From Pandoraea sp. PE-S2T-3 (GTDB lineage Bacteria; Pseudomonadota; Gammaproteobacteria; Burkholderiales; Burkholderiaceae): a stretch of 64,000 nt of DNA. Positions 27,532 to 38,908 of the stretch are shown in pieces. The stretch is from NCBI RefSeq assembly GCF_002179965.1, contig NZ_NGUQ01000037.1:1010866-1074865 (forward strand). The letters are read 5' to 3'. The position numbers and the translations under genes are program-made. Under the pieces are notes generated by a model. The model was not told where the DNA came from and did not search any database. It saw nothing but the letters and a program-made list of their open reading frames with translations. The first letter of the stretch is position 1, and each line of letters starts with the position of its first letter.

Positions 27532-28942
27532 GACCGACGCACCGCTCGACAAGTTTCAGCAACCCTTCTCCCGGCGCATGCGGATCGACATGCGCGGTGT
27601 GTACGGCGATATGGGCGCTCTGGAAATCGACACCGTACTGTTGGCGCAGGAGGTTTTCCACCCGCAAGAGATAGCCGTCGATGCCATGCTCGTCGGTGAT
27701 CGGCATCAATGCGATGGCGATCTGCTGGCGCGGCGTGCCCAGCGTCCACAACGCGTCGAGCGCGCGGCGCTGCCGCACGGTCTGTTCGAACAATGAGTCG
27801 CCGCGCGCCCCGCGCGGGAACACCAGCGCCACCAGCGACGACTCGATGCTGCTGGCCCGTTTGAGCCGCGCAAGACGCCCCAGCTCCAACGCGAAGTCAT
27901 ACGGCGCCTCGGGCACCGAGGCACGCACTTCGGTCACGAGCGGCTGCTGCGCCACACCGTCGGCGTAGTACGCCAACAGGACCAGCAATAGCTGGAGATT
28001 GTCGTGATTGAGCGCGAGAAACGGCATGCGGCGCACGATCAGCACGCTCACCAGTTGCCCGTCGGCATCGACCAGCGGCGCGCACGCGAGATAAGGGCTT
28101 GCGTCGCTGGCCGCGTCATCGGTGCGCACGTGGGTCAATGTGCCTTCGCGAAGGCAATGCTGAACCAGCGGGTCGTCGGCGATGGGCTCGAAGCTCTCGC
28201 CGACACGTGCTAACGCCGTCGTGCCGAGGCGGTCGCCCCGCACGGGGAATAGCGATGCCACTTCGATCTGACACGTGAGCGCTGCGAACTCGAGCATCGG
28301 CTGGGCGTTCGGGAGCGGCGCACCGTTCGTGTGCGCGTCGCCCGCACGCCGCACGGTCAGGTCGCGCAAGCGCGTGATGGCATCGCGCAAGGTGACAGGC
28401 CGGGCGAGCAGGTCACGCTCCAGCCGTTCATGCGAGACACGCAGCAGATAGTGGTTGTGGGTGATCGCGACCAGCCGGTCGTTCAGATAGGCATTGATGC
28501 TGTGCGCGCGGCGGGTGCGGTAAGACCAGACGTCGCAGAAGTGGCCGGCCACGAGTACGGCGGTCATGCCACCGGCGAAGTAACCGATCGGGAAGACTTC
28601 GCCCGCACGGCCGCACAGGAGAACCCACGCCAGCGCGAGTATGACGCCGCTGCCCGCGCCCGCCAGGGCACCGTAACGCAGTGCCGTCACCAGCGCGACG
28701 AGCCACAGCCACGGGAACTGCGCGGTGCGCAGCAACGGGTCTTCAGGGCGGAATTCCCAAGCGACGAACACCGCCAGCACCATGACACCCACGATTTCCA
28801 GTACAGCGAACGGACGCGCGACGGCGGGGGCAAGCCAGCGGCCCCACACGCCGAGATTGCCGAGCGGTTGCGAGCGGCGAACGCGCGCGGATGCATGGGC
28901 ATCGCGTGCCGGCTCGGCGTCGTTGGGCGTGGCGGTTGTCAC
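27524..28942 (-). CDS. pelD: PelD, cyclic di-GMP receptor of the Pel system
   Basis: Inner-membrane regulator that switches Pel synthesis on when it binds cyclic di-GMP. The 472-residue protein has a helical membrane domain (about 43-135, four segments), a linking helix, a GAF domain (about 180-335) and a degenerate GGDEF domain (about 345-472). The dinucleotide-binding RxxD is intact at Arg393-Ala-Leu-Asp396, the same place as the RGLD site in P. aeruginosa PelD, while no GG(D/E)EF active site is present, as expected. The start is a GTG at 28940-28942 with a weak ribosome site. It is the first pel gene here; pelA, pelB and pelC, which normally precede it, are absent. Confidence 0.92.
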   Translation of the reverse strand: MTTATPNDAEPARDAHASARVRRSQPLGNLGVWGRWLAPAVARPFAVLEIVGVMVLAVFVAWEFRPEDPLLRTAQFPWLWLVALVTALRYGALAGAGSGVILALAWVLLCGRAGEVFPIGYFAGGMTAVLVAGHFCDVWSYRTRRAHSINAYLNDRLVAITHNHYLLRVSHERLERDLLARPVTLRDAITRLRDLTVRRAGDAHTNGAPLPNAQPMLEFAALTCQIEVASLFPVRGDRLGTTALARVGESFEPIADDPLVQHCLREGTLTHVRTDDAASDASPYLACAPLVDADGQLVSVLIVRRMPFLALNHDNLQLLLVLLAYYADGVAQQPLVTEVRASVPEAPYDFALELGRLARLKRASSIESSLVALVFPRGARGDSLFEQTVRQRRALDALWTLGTPRQQIAIALMPITDEHGIDGYLLRVENLLRQQYGVDFQSAHIAVHTAHVDPHAPGEGLLKLVERCVGHG

Positions 28943-29261
28943 GTGGCGCTTGTGGAAAAAAGAATCAGCCGGGTCGGGCGGCCTGCGGGCTCACGCGCCA
29001 ACGCTTCGGTATGGCGTCCGCGCAGGCATCGCAATGTCTCGTGGCGGACAACGGCTTTCGCGCAGAACCGGCGCGACGACGGTATTTTTGGATCCCCGGG
29101 CAGCCCGTGGCTGCTGATCTGAACAGACTTCTTATGGTTGATACGGCCGCACTGTACACATCGTGAGTCCTACTATCGTCCCCTTTTTTGATCGCTGTCC
29201 GATGCGATTCGCGCTGGCGGCTACCGCCCTGACAGGCCGCCTGACAGGGCGCCTGAAACCC
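28943..29261. other. Upstream region of the pel genes, no gene seen
   Basis: 319 bases between pelD and the end of the phosphodiesterase gene. No coding frame is credible. It should hold the pel promoter; no confident -35/-10 pair was found. The last 40 bases are the tandem repeat that follows the phosphodiesterase stop codon. Confidence 0.45.
29224..29260 (-). repeat. Three 12-13-bp tandem units after a stop codon
   Basis: On the minus strand GGTTTCAGGCGC, CCTGTCAGGCGG and CCTGTCAGGGCGG run head to tail from one base past the TGA of the phosphodiesterase gene, ending in TAG. Confidence 0.75.
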
Positions 29262-30137
29262 TCAGGAGACCAACGCACCGTCGAAGGTGTACGGGCCGTC
29301 GTACGGGCCTACGTAGGCCAGATGCGTACGCACCCCGGCCCCCGGTTGCCACAGGTGCATGGCGAAGCCCGGCGGTTCCAGCGTGATCGATCCGGGGGCA
29401 CCGGGGGCCAGTCCCAGCGAAATCTGGTGCGCGGTCGAAACGCACGTGCTGGCCATGACGCCGGGAGCGCCCTGCACCACTGCGTGAATGCTGCGATGCA
29501 GATGACCGCAGATCACGCGTTCGATATGACGGTACCGTGACACGACGGCCGCAAAACCCTCGCGCCCTTGCGCCGAGAGGCCGAGGCCATCCATGAATTC
29601 GATGCCGGTATCGAACGGCGGATGATGCATCGCAATGATCGTCGGACGCCCCTCGCACGCCTGCAACTGCGCGTCGAGCCAAGCCAGCCGTGCCTCGCAC
29701 AAATGGCCGCCCGCGCTGGGCGGCGACTGCGTGTCGAGGGCGAGTACGGTCACCGGCCCCAGGTCGACGCGGTACTGCACGAAATCATCGCCGGAGTGAG
29801 CGGTGTCTTGTATGGCGCCTTGGGCATCGCGTTGCATGCCGCCGTGGAGATACGCATGCTCGGGGAACGTGGCGCGCAACGCGGCACGATGGTCATGGTT
29901 GCCGACGACGAGATACAGCGGAATTTCCAGCTCGGCGAGACACTCGCGCAATACTTCGTATTCCGATGGATGTGGCGTATCGACGAGATCGCCGGTGGCA
30001 ATCACCGCATCGGGACGCGGCGACCACCGGTTGATCGTGGCAATCGCATGGCGCAGCGCGCGCGCTGTGTCGACGCGCTCACAAGCGAGCGCGCCCGGGC
30101 GGCTGACGTGAAGATCGGTAATCTGGCAAAGCAACAT
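29262..30137 (-). CDS. Class III cyclic-nucleotide phosphodiesterase / metallophosphoesterase (CpdA-like)
   Basis: Cytosolic calcineurin-like phosphoesterase of 291 residues. All five metal motifs are in order: TDLHV (Asp8, His10), GDLVD, GNHD, the HH of IIAMHHPP and GHLH. Overall layout resembles CpdA and Rv0805-type enzymes, which hydrolyse 3',5'-cAMP, although other phosphoesters are possible. The ATG at 30135-30137 was chosen since AAGGA lies 9 bases upstream and the fold starts at once; the longer frame adds eleven residues. It is not part of the pel transcript by position (319-base gap). Confidence 0.83.
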   Translation of the reverse strand: MLLCQITDLHVSRPGALACERVDTARALRHAIATINRWSPRPDAVIATGDLVDTPHPSEYEVLRECLAELEIPLYLVVGNHDHRAALRATFPEHAYLHGGMQRDAQGAIQDTAHSGDDFVQYRVDLGPVTVLALDTQSPPSAGGHLCEARLAWLDAQLQACEGRPTIIAMHHPPFDTGIEFMDGLGLSAQGREGFAAVVSRYRHIERVICGHLHRSIHAVVQGAPGVMASTCVSTAHQISLGLAPGAPGSITLEPPGFAMHLWQPGAGVRTHLAYVGPYDGPYTFDGALVS

Positions 30138-30775
30138 GAAGGCGAATCCTTGATGCGCGCGCAGGCGCATGACATCACGTGTTCAAGTGTAGGCCGCAGC
30201 GCCCCGCGCGTGGGCAACACCCATGGTGCGAGAGACGAGGCGAACGACTTAAGGAGATGAAAGCAGAGACAGAAGCCGCGATGAATGCAGGCGGCGCAAC
30301 GCTAGGCGCCGAAAATGACATCGGGATGACAGCACGACAGAACGCGTGCAAAAGTACGCCAACGCCAACCAAAAGTCGCCCGGCTGCGCAAGCCCCTCAA
30401 CGCTAGGGAAACCCCCAAAGCCCGCCCAGCAAGGGATTGCGCGACGCTAAGCCCGCAGATGACCGCAGTTACCGGGGTTTTACCATCAAGAACGAGAAAG
30501 TACGCGGCATTGCACAACAAAATCGCCGCAAACCGTTGCCAGGACTGGCCCACAGGCCGCCGAAGGCTCTATAATGCGGCTGCCCGGCAAGTGCCGGCGT
30601 CTTCTTGAATCATCGCGAGGTACGATCTTCGGATCGGGTTTTTTCGATGTTCCGGGAAGACGACATTCTGGCGCGCGCCGCGTGCCTTATGGCGCGGATA
30701 CAACACCGACACTCGCCAAATGGCGAAAGTGTTAGAGTTGTCGCCGGTATTCACCACCTCTCAAGGGAAACACAC
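30138..30775. other. Long intergenic region upstream of the HU gene, no gene seen
   Basis: 638 bases without a convincing gene. A perfect TATAAT (30570-30575) is the best -10 candidate for the downstream HU gene, but a matching -35 is not evident. A short hairpin (tcgcca / tggcga) lies near 30712-30727. A hydrophobic minus-strand frame at 30302-30553 lacks a ribosome site and was not accepted. Confidence 0.4.
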
Positions 30776-31054
30776 ATGAACAAACAGGAACTGATCGACG
30801 CCGTCGCTGGTGTTACGGGTGCAAGCAAGGCTCAAACCGGCGAAACCATCGACGCTCTGCTCGAGACCGTCAAGAAGGCAGTCGCAAAGGGTGACGCGGT
30901 TCAGTTGATCGGCTTCGGCTCGTTCGGTTCGGGCAAGCGCGCTGCGCGTACCGGCCGCAACCCGAAGACCGGCGAAGCGATCAAGATCCCGGCTGCCAAG
31001 ACCGTGAAGTTCACGGCTGGTAAGGCGTTCAAGGACGCCGTGAACAAGAAGTAA
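30776..31054 (+). CDS. hupB: DNA-binding protein HU
   Basis: Nucleoid-associated histone-like protein of 92 residues that bends DNA as a dimer. The sequence begins [12 protein letters not shown], has the dimer core with LIGFGSFG (about 44-51), and the DNA-arm stretch [20 protein letters not shown] containing the conserved Arg-Asn-Pro tip, then the helical end. The start at 30776 has AAGGGA upstream and removes a spurious 57-residue extension. A strong terminator follows. Paralogue naming (hupA or hupB) cannot be decided. Confidence 0.96.
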   Translation: MNKQELIDAVAGVTGASKAQTGETIDALLETVKKAVAKGDAVQLIGFGSFGSGKRAARTGRNPKTGEAIKIPAAKTVKFTAGKAFKDAVNKK

Positions 31055-31068
31055 AACCAGTTGCGCGC

Positions 31069-31099
31069 AGGCCGGCCTCCGTGCCGGCCTATCTTTTTT
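31069..31099 (+). terminator. Intrinsic terminator of the HU gene
   Basis: An 8-bp stem (aggccggc / gccggcct) with a 6-base loop followed by ATCTTTTTT, starting 15 bases past the HU stop. Confidence 0.9.
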
Positions 31100-31261
31100 G
31101 CCCGCGCTGCCGGTCTCCGGTTCGCAGCAAAAGGATACGTCTCACGTCACCCTCTCGCGAGGACCACGACTGATGTGAGCTGCGCGCCTCGCGGGTGTCC
31201 TGCGCCGAATCACTTCGGGAACCGGGCGCCCGCGGTAGTCCCGCCTATCTGCAAATCGCGT

Positions 31262-31283
31262 CGCCCTTCGTACGCCCTTCGTA
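31262..31283 (+). repeat. 11-bp tandem duplication upstream of the CHAD gene
   Basis: Two exact copies of cgcccttcgta, with a degenerate third beginning at 31284. Confidence 0.8.
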
Positions 31284-31333
31284 CGCCCCTCTGCAACAGC
31301 TTTTCCGACGCTCAACGCCAGGCCACCTATGCT

Positions 31334-32359
31334 ATGGTGCGTGACATGACACGCGAGACGTCTGCGGCCAGCGCCGCCTCCCCCGAGAATTCCTCGCTTT
31401 CTGCGCCTGATTCCAACATCGGCAAACCGCTCGATATTGGACAGATGCGCCGAATGCCGGCACCCCATTTGCTCGTCAGTCTGGCGGCCGAATCGATTGC
31501 GCAATGGCCGATGCTTTCGGCCACGCATCATGGCGCCGACGTCATTGCTCCCGAAGCCATCCACCACTTGCGCATCGCTACCCGCCGTTTGCGCGCGCTC
31601 GTCGATGTGTTCTCGCCATGGCTGAAGCCTCGCTGGCACCGCAAGCTCAAGCAGGAATTGCACTGGCTGAGCCACGCCATGGGACCGGCGCGCGATGCCG
31701 ACGTGCTGAGCGGTACGACGTTGCCGGCGCTGCGTACCGAACACCCCGATCTCGACTGGGGTTCGGTCGACGCCTATGTCGCGAAGCTGCGCAGCGACGC
31801 CCACAGTCAGGCCGACGAGGCGCTGCTGAGCGAGCGTCAGGTAGCATTGCATCGCACGCTAAAGCGCGCGTTCGGCATCGACGAACATGGCGGCACGGAT
31901 GTACGCGCCGCCAAAGCATTGCGGCGCGCGTCGCGCACACCCGGCAAGCAGCCCCGCGCCGTGGCGAAACACGCACGCGACGTGATTCGCCACCGTTACG
32001 TTGCGTTATTTCCGGATTGTCGCCAATTGGCGATGCTCGACACCGATCAGTTGCACGCGTTGCGCGTGAAGATCAAAAAAGCCCGCTACAGCGCCGAAGC
32101 CCTGACACCGTGGTTGCGCAAGGCGATGCGCACGCCGTATCAGGACACGCTGCGCGCCGCGCAGAACCTGCTTGGCCAGCTCAACGATGCCGTCGTCGCA
32201 CAGCAGTTCTGCGAGACGATGCCGCTCTCGCAAGCGCAGCGCGACGTACTCACCGGACGCCTCGACACGTTCATCGTGAACGCGACCAGCCGAGCCGCCC
32301 ATGTGCTTTGCCGGTTGCCCGATGCGGCCACGCTCGATCGCAGCATTCGAAAACGCTAA
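31334..32359 (+). CDS. CHAD-domain protein
   Basis: A 341-residue all-helical CHAD protein. The domain's conserved histidines and basic residues are visible: AIHHLRIATRRLRALVDVF (about 77-95), MGPARDADVL, and LHALRVKIKKARYSAE near 235. CHAD domains bind inorganic polyphosphate and are found on polyphosphate granules; many occur beside triphosphate tunnel enzymes, but none is adjacent here. Residues 1-45 look disordered. The ATG at 31334 was kept, with one at 31346 as alternative; neither has a clear ribosome site. The stop codon begins a 7-bp tandem repeat. Confidence 0.88.
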   Translation: MVRDMTRETSAASAASPENSSLSAPDSNIGKPLDIGQMRRMPAPHLLVSLAAESIAQWPMLSATHHGADVIAPEAIHHLRIATRRLRALVDVFSPWLKPRWHRKLKQELHWLSHAMGPARDADVLSGTTLPALRTEHPDLDWGSVDAYVAKLRSDAHSQADEALLSERQVALHRTLKRAFGIDEHGGTDVRAAKALRRASRTPGKQPRAVAKHARDVIRHRYVALFPDCRQLAMLDTDQLHALRVKIKKARYSAEALTPWLRKAMRTPYQDTLRAAQNLLGQLNDAVVAQQFCETMPLSQAQRDVLTGRLDTFIVNATSRAAHVLCRLPDAATLDRSIRKR

Positions 32360-32384
32360 GCACTAAGCACTGAGCACTGAGCAC
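32357..32384 (+). repeat. Four 7-bp tandem units starting at the CHAD stop codon
   Basis: TAAGCAC, TAAGCAC, TGAGCAC, TGAGCAC: the first TAA is the gene's own stop, and each unit starts with a stop triplet. A period of 7 places stops in all three frames within 24 bases. Confidence 0.92.
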
Positions 32385-32390
32385 AGAACG

Positions 32391-32419
32391 AAAAACGCTG
32401 ACGGGATCTCCGTCAGCGT
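32391..32419 (-). terminator. Intrinsic terminator of the metal ATPase gene
   Basis: A perfect 10-bp stem (acgctgacgg / ccgtcagcgt, 5-base loop); read on the minus strand it is followed by TTTTT, giving a standard terminator for the minus-strand ATPase gene. Confidence 0.88.
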
Positions 32420-32481
32420 CGTCTAACACCACCAAATTCCGCGTACTTTTCCCACGCTGCCGGTGCCGATACCGCAATAAC

Positions 32482-32505
32482 GCGCTAATGCGCTAATGCA
32501 CTAAC
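32482..32505 (-). repeat. Three 8-bp tandem units after the metal ATPase stop codon
   Basis: On the minus strand GCGTTAGT, GCATTAGC and GCATTAGC (a partial fourth follows) lie 5 bases past the TGA. Each has TAG; with period 8 these fall in frames 2, 1 and 0 relative to the stop. Confidence 0.88.
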
Positions 32506-32511
32506 GCCCGT

Positions 32512-35046
<2,535 letters not shown>

Positions 35047-35081
35047 GTTCACTCCTGGTTTCATGATTCGTGTTACTCTCC

Positions 35082-35112
35082 ATTCAAAACCCTGTAGTCA
35101 CTACGGAGTCAA
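35082..35112 (-). promoter_or_regulatory. MerR-family operator with long-spacer promoter for the metal ATPase
   Basis: On the minus strand TTGACT (-35, 35112-35107) and TTGAAT (-10, 35087-35082) are 19 bases apart, and the spacer carries the dyad CCGTAGT-g-ACTACAGG. The over-long spacer with central dyad is the arrangement that ZntR, CadR and PbrR untwist on metal binding. Confidence 0.85.
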
Positions 35113-35114
35113 GC

Positions 35115-35585
35115 ATGAAAATCGGTGAACTGGCGCGTGCGGCCGAGACCGACGTCGAAACCATCCGCTATTACGAGCGGGCCGGGCTGCTGGCCGCCCC
35201 GCCGCGTACCGACGGGGGGTATCGCACCTATGGCACGGAGCATCTCGAAGCCTTGCGCTTCATCCGTCACTGCCGCTCGCTCGATATGCCGCTGGCCGAT
35301 GCCAAGCGGCTGGGCGAACTCGCGCACGACACGAACGTGACTTGCGAGGATGCCAATCAACTGATCGAAGCGCATCTGACGCGCGTTCACGCCCGCATCC
35401 ATGAATTGCAGGCGCTGGAGCAACAGCTGCTGCACTTGCAGGCGCAGTGCCAGAGCCGGCACGACACCAGCGACTGCGGCATTCTGCGCGCGCTGATGCA
35501 AGGCGCCCACGGCGAGGCGTGTGCCTGCCATAACGACACCGATCCCATTGCGGTGGCGTGCGAGCACGATCACCAGCACGCTTGA
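35115..35585 (+). CDS. MerR-family metal-responsive regulator (CadR/PbrR/ZntR type)
   Basis: Cytosolic metal sensor of 156 residues that activates the divergent ATPase gene. It has the MerR helix-turn-helix (KIGELARAAETDVETIRYYE), a dimerisation coiled coil (about 80-112) and the three metal cysteines expected for this subfamily: Cys77, Cys112 and Cys121, spaced 35 and 9. The tail adds CACHNDTD and a His-rich CEHDHQHA end. From memory the 35/9 spacing is closer to PbrR-type lead sensors than to CadR with its shorter second interval, but this does not settle the metal. The ATG at 35115 begins 3 bases after the -35 of the opposite promoter. Confidence 0.92.
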   Translation: MKIGELARAAETDVETIRYYERAGLLAAPPRTDGGYRTYGTEHLEALRFIRHCRSLDMPLADAKRLGELAHDTNVTCEDANQLIEAHLTRVHARIHELQALEQQLLHLQAQCQSRHDTSDCGILRALMQGAHGEACACHNDTDPIAVACEHDHQHA

Positions 35586-35992
35586 ATGTCGCTGTCGCTG
35601 TCGCATTGACGAGACACCCGGCGGCGTGTCTCGACCGCCTACGGCACGCGCCGGTCAAATGGTTCGCAAACCGACAAAGTGTGCCGTGCCCGCCTCGGCG
35701 CGAACTGCGGCATCATGCCGCGCCGCCTCCCCCTCTCTCCATTTCGCGCGCCCGGCCGATGCCGGGCCGACGCATTTCGGAGCACGCATTACGTTGAACG
35801 CCGCGATGATTGTGATGAATCGTGGGTTTGCAAGCCGAAACACGGGCAAAACCGCATGTTTTCTATACAATGTCCCGGCACGTTTCATGCGGGTTGCCTT
35901 ACATTCCCTTTTAATGACGTTCGCTCGCCGCTTTTAAATGCGCGTCGATATGTCGTAATCCGTCTCAATTTTCCCCATTTGCCGGAGACCTT
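35586..35992. other. Intergenic region upstream of the sulfide:quinone reductase gene, no gene seen
   Basis: 407 bases with no credible gene. A short gtcgct triplication follows the MerR stop, then a hairpin at 35610-35633. TATACAAT near 35863-35870 is a possible -10 for the downstream gene. Confidence 0.4.
35610..35633. terminator. Hairpin after the MerR regulator gene
   Basis: An 8-bp stem (cgagacac / gtgtctcg) with an 8-base GC loop, no U-run. Probable but weak terminator. Confidence 0.4.
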
Positions 35993-37258
35993 ATGTCCAG
36001 CGACGCATCCGCTACGCCCACTCCCGCGACGGAGCACAGCGCCGACATCGTCATCATGGGAGCCGGCGCGGCAGGCATTTCCGTGGCAGCAAGCCTGCGC
36101 CGCCGCCGCCCGTCGCTCTCGATCACGATCGTCGATCCGGCCGACACGCATTACTACCAGCCCGCCTGGACACTTGTCGGCGCCGGCGAATTCGATCAAG
36201 CGCGCACGGCGCGCCCGATGTCGAGCGTCATCCCCGAAGGCGTGACCTGGCTTCAGGTCGCCGTCACCGCCTTCGCACCGGAACACCAACAGGTCTTGCT
36301 CTCCGATGGCCGCCGCCTGAGCTATCGCTACCTGATCGTCGCGCCGGGCCTGCAATTGAACTGGGAAGCCATCGACGGTCTGACGGAAACGCTCGGCCGC
36401 AACGGCGTGACCTCGAACTACCGCTTCGACCTCGCCCCTTACACATGGTCGCTGGTCAATCAGTTCTCCGGGGGCAACGCCCTGTTCACGCAGCCGCCGA
36501 TGCCGATCAAGTGCGCCGGTGCACCGCAAAAAGCGATGTATCTGTCGGCCGACACGTGGCGCTCGCGTGGCTTGCTCGACAAGACCAAGATCGAATTCCA
36601 TCTGGTCGCGCCCGCCCTCTTCGGCGTCAAGGATTACATTCCGGCGCTCATGGAGTACGTGAAGCGCTACAACATCTCGCTGAATCACCTCTCGCATCTG
36701 CGTGCCGTGGATGGCGAGCGCCGCGTGGCGCGTTTCGAAATTTTCGATGCCGACGGTCAGTCGCAATTCGTCGACAAGCCGTTTGATCTGCTCCACGTGG
36801 TGCCGCCGCAAAGCGCGCCCGACGTGCTGCGCGCGAGCCCGCTGGCCGATGCGGCCGGCTGGTGCGAAGTCGACCATGCAACGCTGCGTCACCCGCGCTT
36901 TGCCAACGTGTTCGGCCTCGGCGACGCCATCTCGGCCCCCAACGCCAAGACCGCCGCGGCGGCACGCAAGCAGGCCGTCGTCGTCGCCGAGAACCTGCTC
37001 GCCGCCATGGACGGCCGCCCGTTGCCGCTGCATTACGACGGTTACGGCGCCTGCCCGCTCACGGTCGAGCACGGCAAGATCGTGCTGGCGGAGTTCGGCT
37101 ATGGCGGCAAACTGCTGCCGACATTCCCGATCGACGGCACACATCCCAATCGTTTTGCATGGGTATTAAAGAAATACGTGCTGCCCAAGGTGTATTGGGA
37201 TTACATGTTGCGTGGACGCGAGTGGCTGGCGCAACCCAGTCGCCCGGGCCATAGGTGA
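35993..37258 (+). CDS. Sulfide:quinone oxidoreductase (SQOR-like)
   Basis: Flavoprotein of 421 residues that oxidises sulfide and passes electrons to quinone at the membrane. It has the FAD site GAGAAG (23-28), the segment YYQPAWTLVGAG, and both redox cysteines of the mitochondrial-type family: Cys174 in PIKCAGAPQK and Cys354 in YGACPLT, plus GLGDAI near 308. It belongs to the SQOR/SQRDL-like branch rather than the three-cysteine SqrA type. GGAGA lies upstream of the ATG. Sulfur oxidation partners such as a persulfide dioxygenase are not adjacent, so sulfide detoxification is the modest inference. Confidence 0.9.
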   Translation: MSSDASATPTPATEHSADIVIMGAGAAGISVAASLRRRRPSLSITIVDPADTHYYQPAWTLVGAGEFDQARTARPMSSVIPEGVTWLQVAVTAFAPEHQQVLLSDGRRLSYRYLIVAPGLQLNWEAIDGLTETLGRNGVTSNYRFDLAPYTWSLVNQFSGGNALFTQPPMPIKCAGAPQKAMYLSADTWRSRGLLDKTKIEFHLVAPALFGVKDYIPALMEYVKRYNISLNHLSHLRAVDGERRVARFEIFDADGQSQFVDKPFDLLHVVPPQSAPDVLRASPLADAAGWCEVDHATLRHPRFANVFGLGDAISAPNAKTAAAARKQAVVVAENLLAAMDGRPLPLHYDGYGACPLTVEHGKIVLAEFGYGGKLLPTFPIDGTHPNRFAWVLKKYVLPKVYWDYMLRGREWLAQPSRPGHR

Positions 37259-37567
37259 AACCCGGACTTAATTTTTAAAGTCGGGTGCCGTTAAAGGTCA
37301 AAGGACCCGGTTTTCGCGACCGGGCACGAGCTTCTTGTCGGGCCACGCCTTGCGCGCGGTCTGCCGGAAAACGGGGGTGCCTCGCATGGGGCTGCCAATG
37401 CATCGCCTGTTACCGGCCGACACATTTACGCGTCTTATGCAGAACATGATTCAAGGGTTTCCTGGCGGCACGACCTGTTCGACGCGTGGGCTTCACCGGT
37501 TCGCCGGCCTGACACGCGAGAATGACCTGCGTTCAACCCTACGGGCGACGTCAGCCTGCCTGCCGAG
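37259..37567. other. Intergenic region between sulfide:quinone reductase and EAL genes
   Basis: 309 bases with no gene. A bulged stem at 37261-37285 (ccc-gactt / aagtc-ggg, AT loop) may end the upstream transcript. A second small hairpin (cccggt / accggg) lies near 37305. No known riboswitch pattern was recognised. Confidence 0.4.
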
Positions 37568-38902
37568 ATGAACGATACCAACGCGCTGCGCCGGCAAGTC
37601 GTACTGGCCGATCTGTTGCTGGATCGCCAGCGGCTGCTGCGCGCCCTCAGCCTTGAGCTACGCACGCCCAGCCCGCCCGGCAGTCACAGCGCTCTCGTGG
37701 TGCTGCACGTCGGGCGCGGTCAGCGCACGGCCACCAATCAGCAAGCCATTTCCGATGCCGATCTGCTCGCCACGGTGGCGTTTCGCATCGGCTCGCGCAT
37801 TCGGCGGCGCGACCTGATCGGGCGCGTCTCGGAACAACAGATTGCCGTGCTGCTGCGCGACCTCGGCAGCCGTGAAGCCGCCGTGCAGATCACCCGCCGT
37901 TTTATCCGTGCCGGTGAATCGCCCGTGCCATGCGGCAACGGCTTGCTCTACCCGATTGTGTCCGCAGGCATCACCCACCTGCCGCAGGTGCCGGTGTGGC
38001 CCGCCACGTTGCTCGAACACACGTCGGAAGTGGCCGATCTGGCCATTCGCGAGAGCGCGGCACGCTTCCTGGTCACCGACGCGCCCAGCGCACCGACCGA
38101 AGGCGTCACACCACCGGACGACGCCGGCAACGAGCACTACTGGCGCAGCGCCATTGGCCGCGCGCTTTCGGGCTCGGAATTCCGCCTGCACTACCAGCCG
38201 CAAATCGACATGCGCACGCACCGGCTGACCGGTCTCGAAGCGCTGATTCGCTGGCAGCGCGATGACGAACTGATCATGCCCGGCGAATTCATCCCGGCCG
38301 CCGAGCGTTGCGACGTGATCGGCCCGATCGGCGAGTGGACGCTGCACGAAGCCTGCCGCCAGCTCGACCAGTGGCAGACCAACGGCGAGGAATATCCGCG
38401 CGTGGCCGTGAATCTCTCGGCCCAGCAGATGCGCGTGCAGACGCTCGAGACCGTGCGCTACGCGCTCAAGCATCACCGTGTGCCGCCCGACAAGCTGGAA
38501 ATCGAGATTACGGAATCGTCGTTGATTTCGCATCTGGACGAGGCGGCCACGCTCATGAACGAACTCGTGGCGATGGGCGTGCGCCTGTCGCTCGACGACT
38601 TCGGCACGGGCTATTCCAGCTTTGTGCGCCTGAAGCGCTGGCCGTTCGGTACGGTCAAGATCGACTATCAGTTCGTGGCGGGCGTGCTGCTCGGCGGCTA
38701 CGACACCGAGTTGATCCGCGCCATCATCGCCATCGCTCGCAAACTTGAAATCGAGACGGTGGCCGAGGGCGTAGAGACGAGCGCACAACGCGATGCGCTT
38801 GCGCAACTCGGCTGCCACGCATGGCAGGGGTATCATTGCACTCGGCCCTTGCCACCCGGTCACATCGAGACGTTCATCCGAGACTGGCACGGACGTCTGT
38901 AA
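37568..38902 (+). CDS. Cyclic di-GMP phosphodiesterase (EAL) with degenerate GGDEF
   Basis: Cytosolic 444-residue protein predicted to hydrolyse cyclic di-GMP to pGpG. The EAL domain is complete: Glu224-Ala-Leu, Asn282 (NLSAQQ), Glu313 (EITES), Asp343-Asp344 (DDFGTGYSS), Lys364, Glu400 (VAEGVET) and Gln420. Residues about 35-170 look like a GGDEF remnant whose signature is replaced by RVSEQQ, so it lacks cyclase activity. No membrane segments are seen. The next gene, a diguanylate cyclase, begins 6 bases after the stop in the same reading frame, suggesting paired opposing enzymes. Confidence 0.92.
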   Translation: MNDTNALRRQVVLADLLLDRQRLLRALSLELRTPSPPGSHSALVVLHVGRGQRTATNQQAISDADLLATVAFRIGSRIRRRDLIGRVSEQQIAVLLRDLGSREAAVQITRRFIRAGESPVPCGNGLLYPIVSAGITHLPQVPVWPATLLEHTSEVADLAIRESAARFLVTDAPSAPTEGVTPPDDAGNEHYWRSAIGRALSGSEFRLHYQPQIDMRTHRLTGLEALIRWQRDDELIMPGEFIPAAERCDVIGPIGEWTLHEACRQLDQWQTNGEEYPRVAVNLSAQQMRVQTLETVRYALKHHRVPPDKLEIEITESSLISHLDEAATLMNELVAMGVRLSLDDFGTGYSSFVRLKRWPFGTVKIDYQFVAGVLLGGYDTELIRAIIAIARKLEIETVAEGVETSAQRDALAQLGCHAWQGYHCTRPLPPGHIETFIRDWHGRL

Positions 38903-38908
38903 TCGTTT

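Noticed and set aside
30302..30553. Hydrophobic minus-strand frame upstream of the HU gene
   Set aside because: No ribosome site or good start, not family-like, and it lies in the presumed promoter region.
37259..37567. Cyclic di-GMP riboswitch before the EAL gene
   Set aside because: Context is suggestive, but the GEMM core bases and paired helices could not be found.
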